A program made the translations under genes and the position numbers. Under the pieces are notes generated by a model. The model was not told the origin of the DNA, did not search any database, and saw only the letters and a list, made by a program, of their open reading frames with translations. Positions 62,947 through 64,000 of a stretch of 64,000 nucleotides of DNA are shown here, in pieces. Position 1 is the first letter of the stretch. Each line of letters opens with the position of its first letter. The DNA comes from JAWLGJ01 sp041685145 (GTDB lineage: Bacteria > Pseudomonadota > Alphaproteobacteria > Rhodospirillales > Magnetospirillaceae). The DNA is taken from assembly GCA_041685145.1 (NCBI GenBank), contig JAWLGJ010000013.1, positions 1-64,000 of the forward strand, written 5' to 3'.

Positions 62947-63723
62947 ATGGCCTGGTCGCCGCACCGCTACCTGGCCTATTCCGACGAACGCCTGCGCCCG
63001 GCGCAGGATCTGCTGGCCCGTATCGACGCCGACCCGGCCGAGATCGTCGATCTCGGCTGCGGCACCGGCAGCGCCACACGGCTGCTGCTGGCGCGCTGGC
63101 CGCGGGCGCGGGTGGAGGGGGTCGATTCCTCGGCCGAGATGCTGGCCGCCGCCCGTCAGGCCCCCGACCTGGCGGCGGTGCGGTGGCGCCGGGCCGACAT
63201 CGCCGCCTGGCGCCCGCAGCGGGCGCCGGGGCTGATCTTCTCGAACGCGGCGCTGCACTGGCTCGACGACCACGACGCGCTGTTGCCGCGCCTGCTGGCG
63301 GCGGTGGCGCCGGGCGGGGTGCTGGCGGTGCAGATGCCGCGCAACCACGACGCCCCGTCGCACACCTGCATCGCCGAGGCGGTCGCCGCCGGGCCGTGGG
63401 CGGCGCGGCTGCGGCCGCTGCTGCGGCCGTCGCCGGTGGCGGCGCCGGAGGCCTATCACCACCGGCTGGCGCCGCTCGCGGCGCGCCTGGATGTGTGGGA
63501 GACGACCTATCTGCATGTCCTCCACGGGCGCAACCCGGTGGCGCAGTGGACCCGCAGCACGGTGCTGGCGCCGCTGGCGGCGGCGCTGGAGGAGCCGGAG
63601 CGCAGCGCCTTCCTGGCCGATTACGCCAACCGCGTGCTGCACGCCTACCCGCCGCGCCCCGACGGCACGACGCTGTTCCCGTTCCGGCGGCTGTTCATCG
63701 TCGCCCGCCGCGCCGGGGTCTGA
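62947..63723 (+). CDS. tam: Trans-aconitate 2-methyltransferase-like
   Basis: 258 aa class I SAM methyltransferase. IVDLGCGTGSATRLLLARWPRARVEGVDSSAEML (motif I), FSNAALHWLDDHDALLPRLL, MPRNHDAPSHTCIAE and WETTYLHVLHGRNPVAQWTRSTVL are the Tam signatures. Removes trans-aconitate, a by-product inhibiting aconitase, as methyl ester. Symbol by similarity only. Confidence 0.85.
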   Translation: MAWSPHRYLAYSDERLRPAQDLLARIDADPAEIVDLGCGTGSATRLLLARWPRARVEGVDSSAEMLAAARQAPDLAAVRWRRADIAAWRPQRAPGLIFSNAALHWLDDHDALLPRLLAAVAPGGVLAVQMPRNHDAPSHTCIAEAVAAGPWAARLRPLLRPSPVAAPEAYHHRLAPLAARLDVWETTYLHVLHGRNPVAQWTRSTVLAPLAAALEEPERSAFLADYANRVLHAYPPRPDGTTLFPFRRLFIVARRAGV

Positions 63724-63726
63724 TTG

Positions 63727-63751
63727 CCCTCGCCGGGCGCTCGCTCCGCTC
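63727..63751. repeat. Copy of the dispersed palindromic repeat
   Basis: 25 bp matching 30260-30284 (inverted) at 24 of 25 positions. Lies 3 nt after the tam stop, before the convergent RlmI-like gene end. Confidence 0.6.
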
Positions 63752-63757
63752 CCTCGG

Positions 63758-64000
63758 CTAATCGAGTTGCAGGACCAGCGCCTTCAGATAGGCCGATTCC
63801 GGCAGCATGGGGTGGACGGGATGGTCGGGGGCGGCGCCCGCCTGGCGGATGATGCGGCCGCCGCGGCCGGCCTGGTGCAGGCCGCGCGCGGCCTCCTCGG
63901 CGAAACGCTCGGCGGTGACGTGGTGCGAGCACGACGCCACCAGCAGGAAGCCCCCCGGGGCCACCAGCGCCGCCGCCAGCCGCGTCATCTTGCGATAGCC
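63758..64000 (-). CDS. RlmI-type 23S rRNA m5C methyltransferase, C-terminal part
   Basis: Only the C-terminal 80 residues are in the window; the gene continues past the right edge. GGFLLVASCSHHV (the catalytic PCS-like SCS), IIRQAGAAPDHPVHPMLPESAYLKALVLQLD match RlmI family ends. Stop TAA/complement at 63758. Confidence 0.85.
   Translation of the reverse strand, partial: GYRKMTRLAAALVAPGGFLLVASCSHHVTAERFAEEAARGLHQAGRGGRIIRQAGAAPDHPVHPMLPESAYLKALVLQLD

Overview
The window is high-GC DNA from an alphaproteobacterium, most likely of the Rhodospirillales. Evidence: the rpmH-rnpA-yidD-yidC-engB-argB block, the ubiA/rsmE/gshA and purD/xseA neighbourhoods, a DUF2336 protein, a DUF3422 protein, and a plant/alphaproteobacterial-type glutamate-cysteine ligase. 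GTG and TTG starts and 4-nt stop/start overlaps are common. I see no phage, transposase, CRISPR array or rRNA operon. Long frames antisense to real genes are frequent because of the GC content and were ignored. The left edge is a run of G that looks like a contig end.

Layout. 1-4.3 kb: a histidine kinase (5' end cut off) overlapping a group 2 [NiFe]-hydrogenase (small and large subunits) and its maturation protease. 4.3-7.5 kb: a PEBP-family protein, a DUF2293 protein, and a polar amino-acid ABC importer. 7.5-14.9 kb: a nitric-oxide region with NnrS, an unknown protein, a DsrC-family protein, the NO-sensing repressor NsrR, and an alternative heme-copper NO reductase cluster (norS-norY-senC-orf1) followed by a formate/nitrite channel and a small exported protein. 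A promoter with an NsrR-type box overlapping its -10 lies in front of norS. 14.9-21 kb: tRNA-Ser, ndk, an ABC-F ATPase, bacteriohemerythrin, a LOG-family protein, mogA, tRNA-Val, a TusE-like second DsrC homologue, and an HPP-family membrane protein behind an FNR/Dnr-type palindrome. 21.1-27.3 kb: a complete ebo cluster split into two convergent half-operons (eboA-eboB-eboF on +, eboD-eboE-eboC on -). 27.6-31.4 kb: a PQQ-dependent sugar dehydrogenase, a CBS-BON protein, a 443-bp repeat-bearing gap, and a divergent cupredoxin/lipoprotein pair. 31.4-50.8 kb: mostly housekeeping (pgi, a CheB-CheR-kinase fusion, purD, xseA, M23 peptidase, a methyltransferase, ubiA, rsmE, gshA, DUF3422, truA, dapE, dapD, gamma-glutamyltransferase). 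50.8-56.3 kb: an NAD(P)H oxidoreductase with a divergent LysR regulator, a HAD nucleotidase, and a diguanylate cyclase coupled to a DUF2336 protein. 56.3-60.5 kb: argB-engB-yidC-yidD-rnpA-rpmH. 60.5-64 kb: an orphan kinase, small proteins, a STAS protein, a Tam-type methyltransferase, and the C-terminal end of an RlmI-type methyltransferase.

How it fits together. Hydrogen oxidation or sensing, NO detoxification under NsrR control, probable nitrite movement (FNT and HPP proteins), hemerythrin and sulfur-relay proteins suggest a facultative, often microaerobic organism that meets nitrosative stress. No nirS/nirK, cNOR (norCB) or nosZ is present here. The least understood parts are the hydrogenase module with an Asp in place of a cluster cysteine, the NsrR-governed norSY cluster, the two complementary single-cysteine DsrC paralogues, and the ebo cluster.
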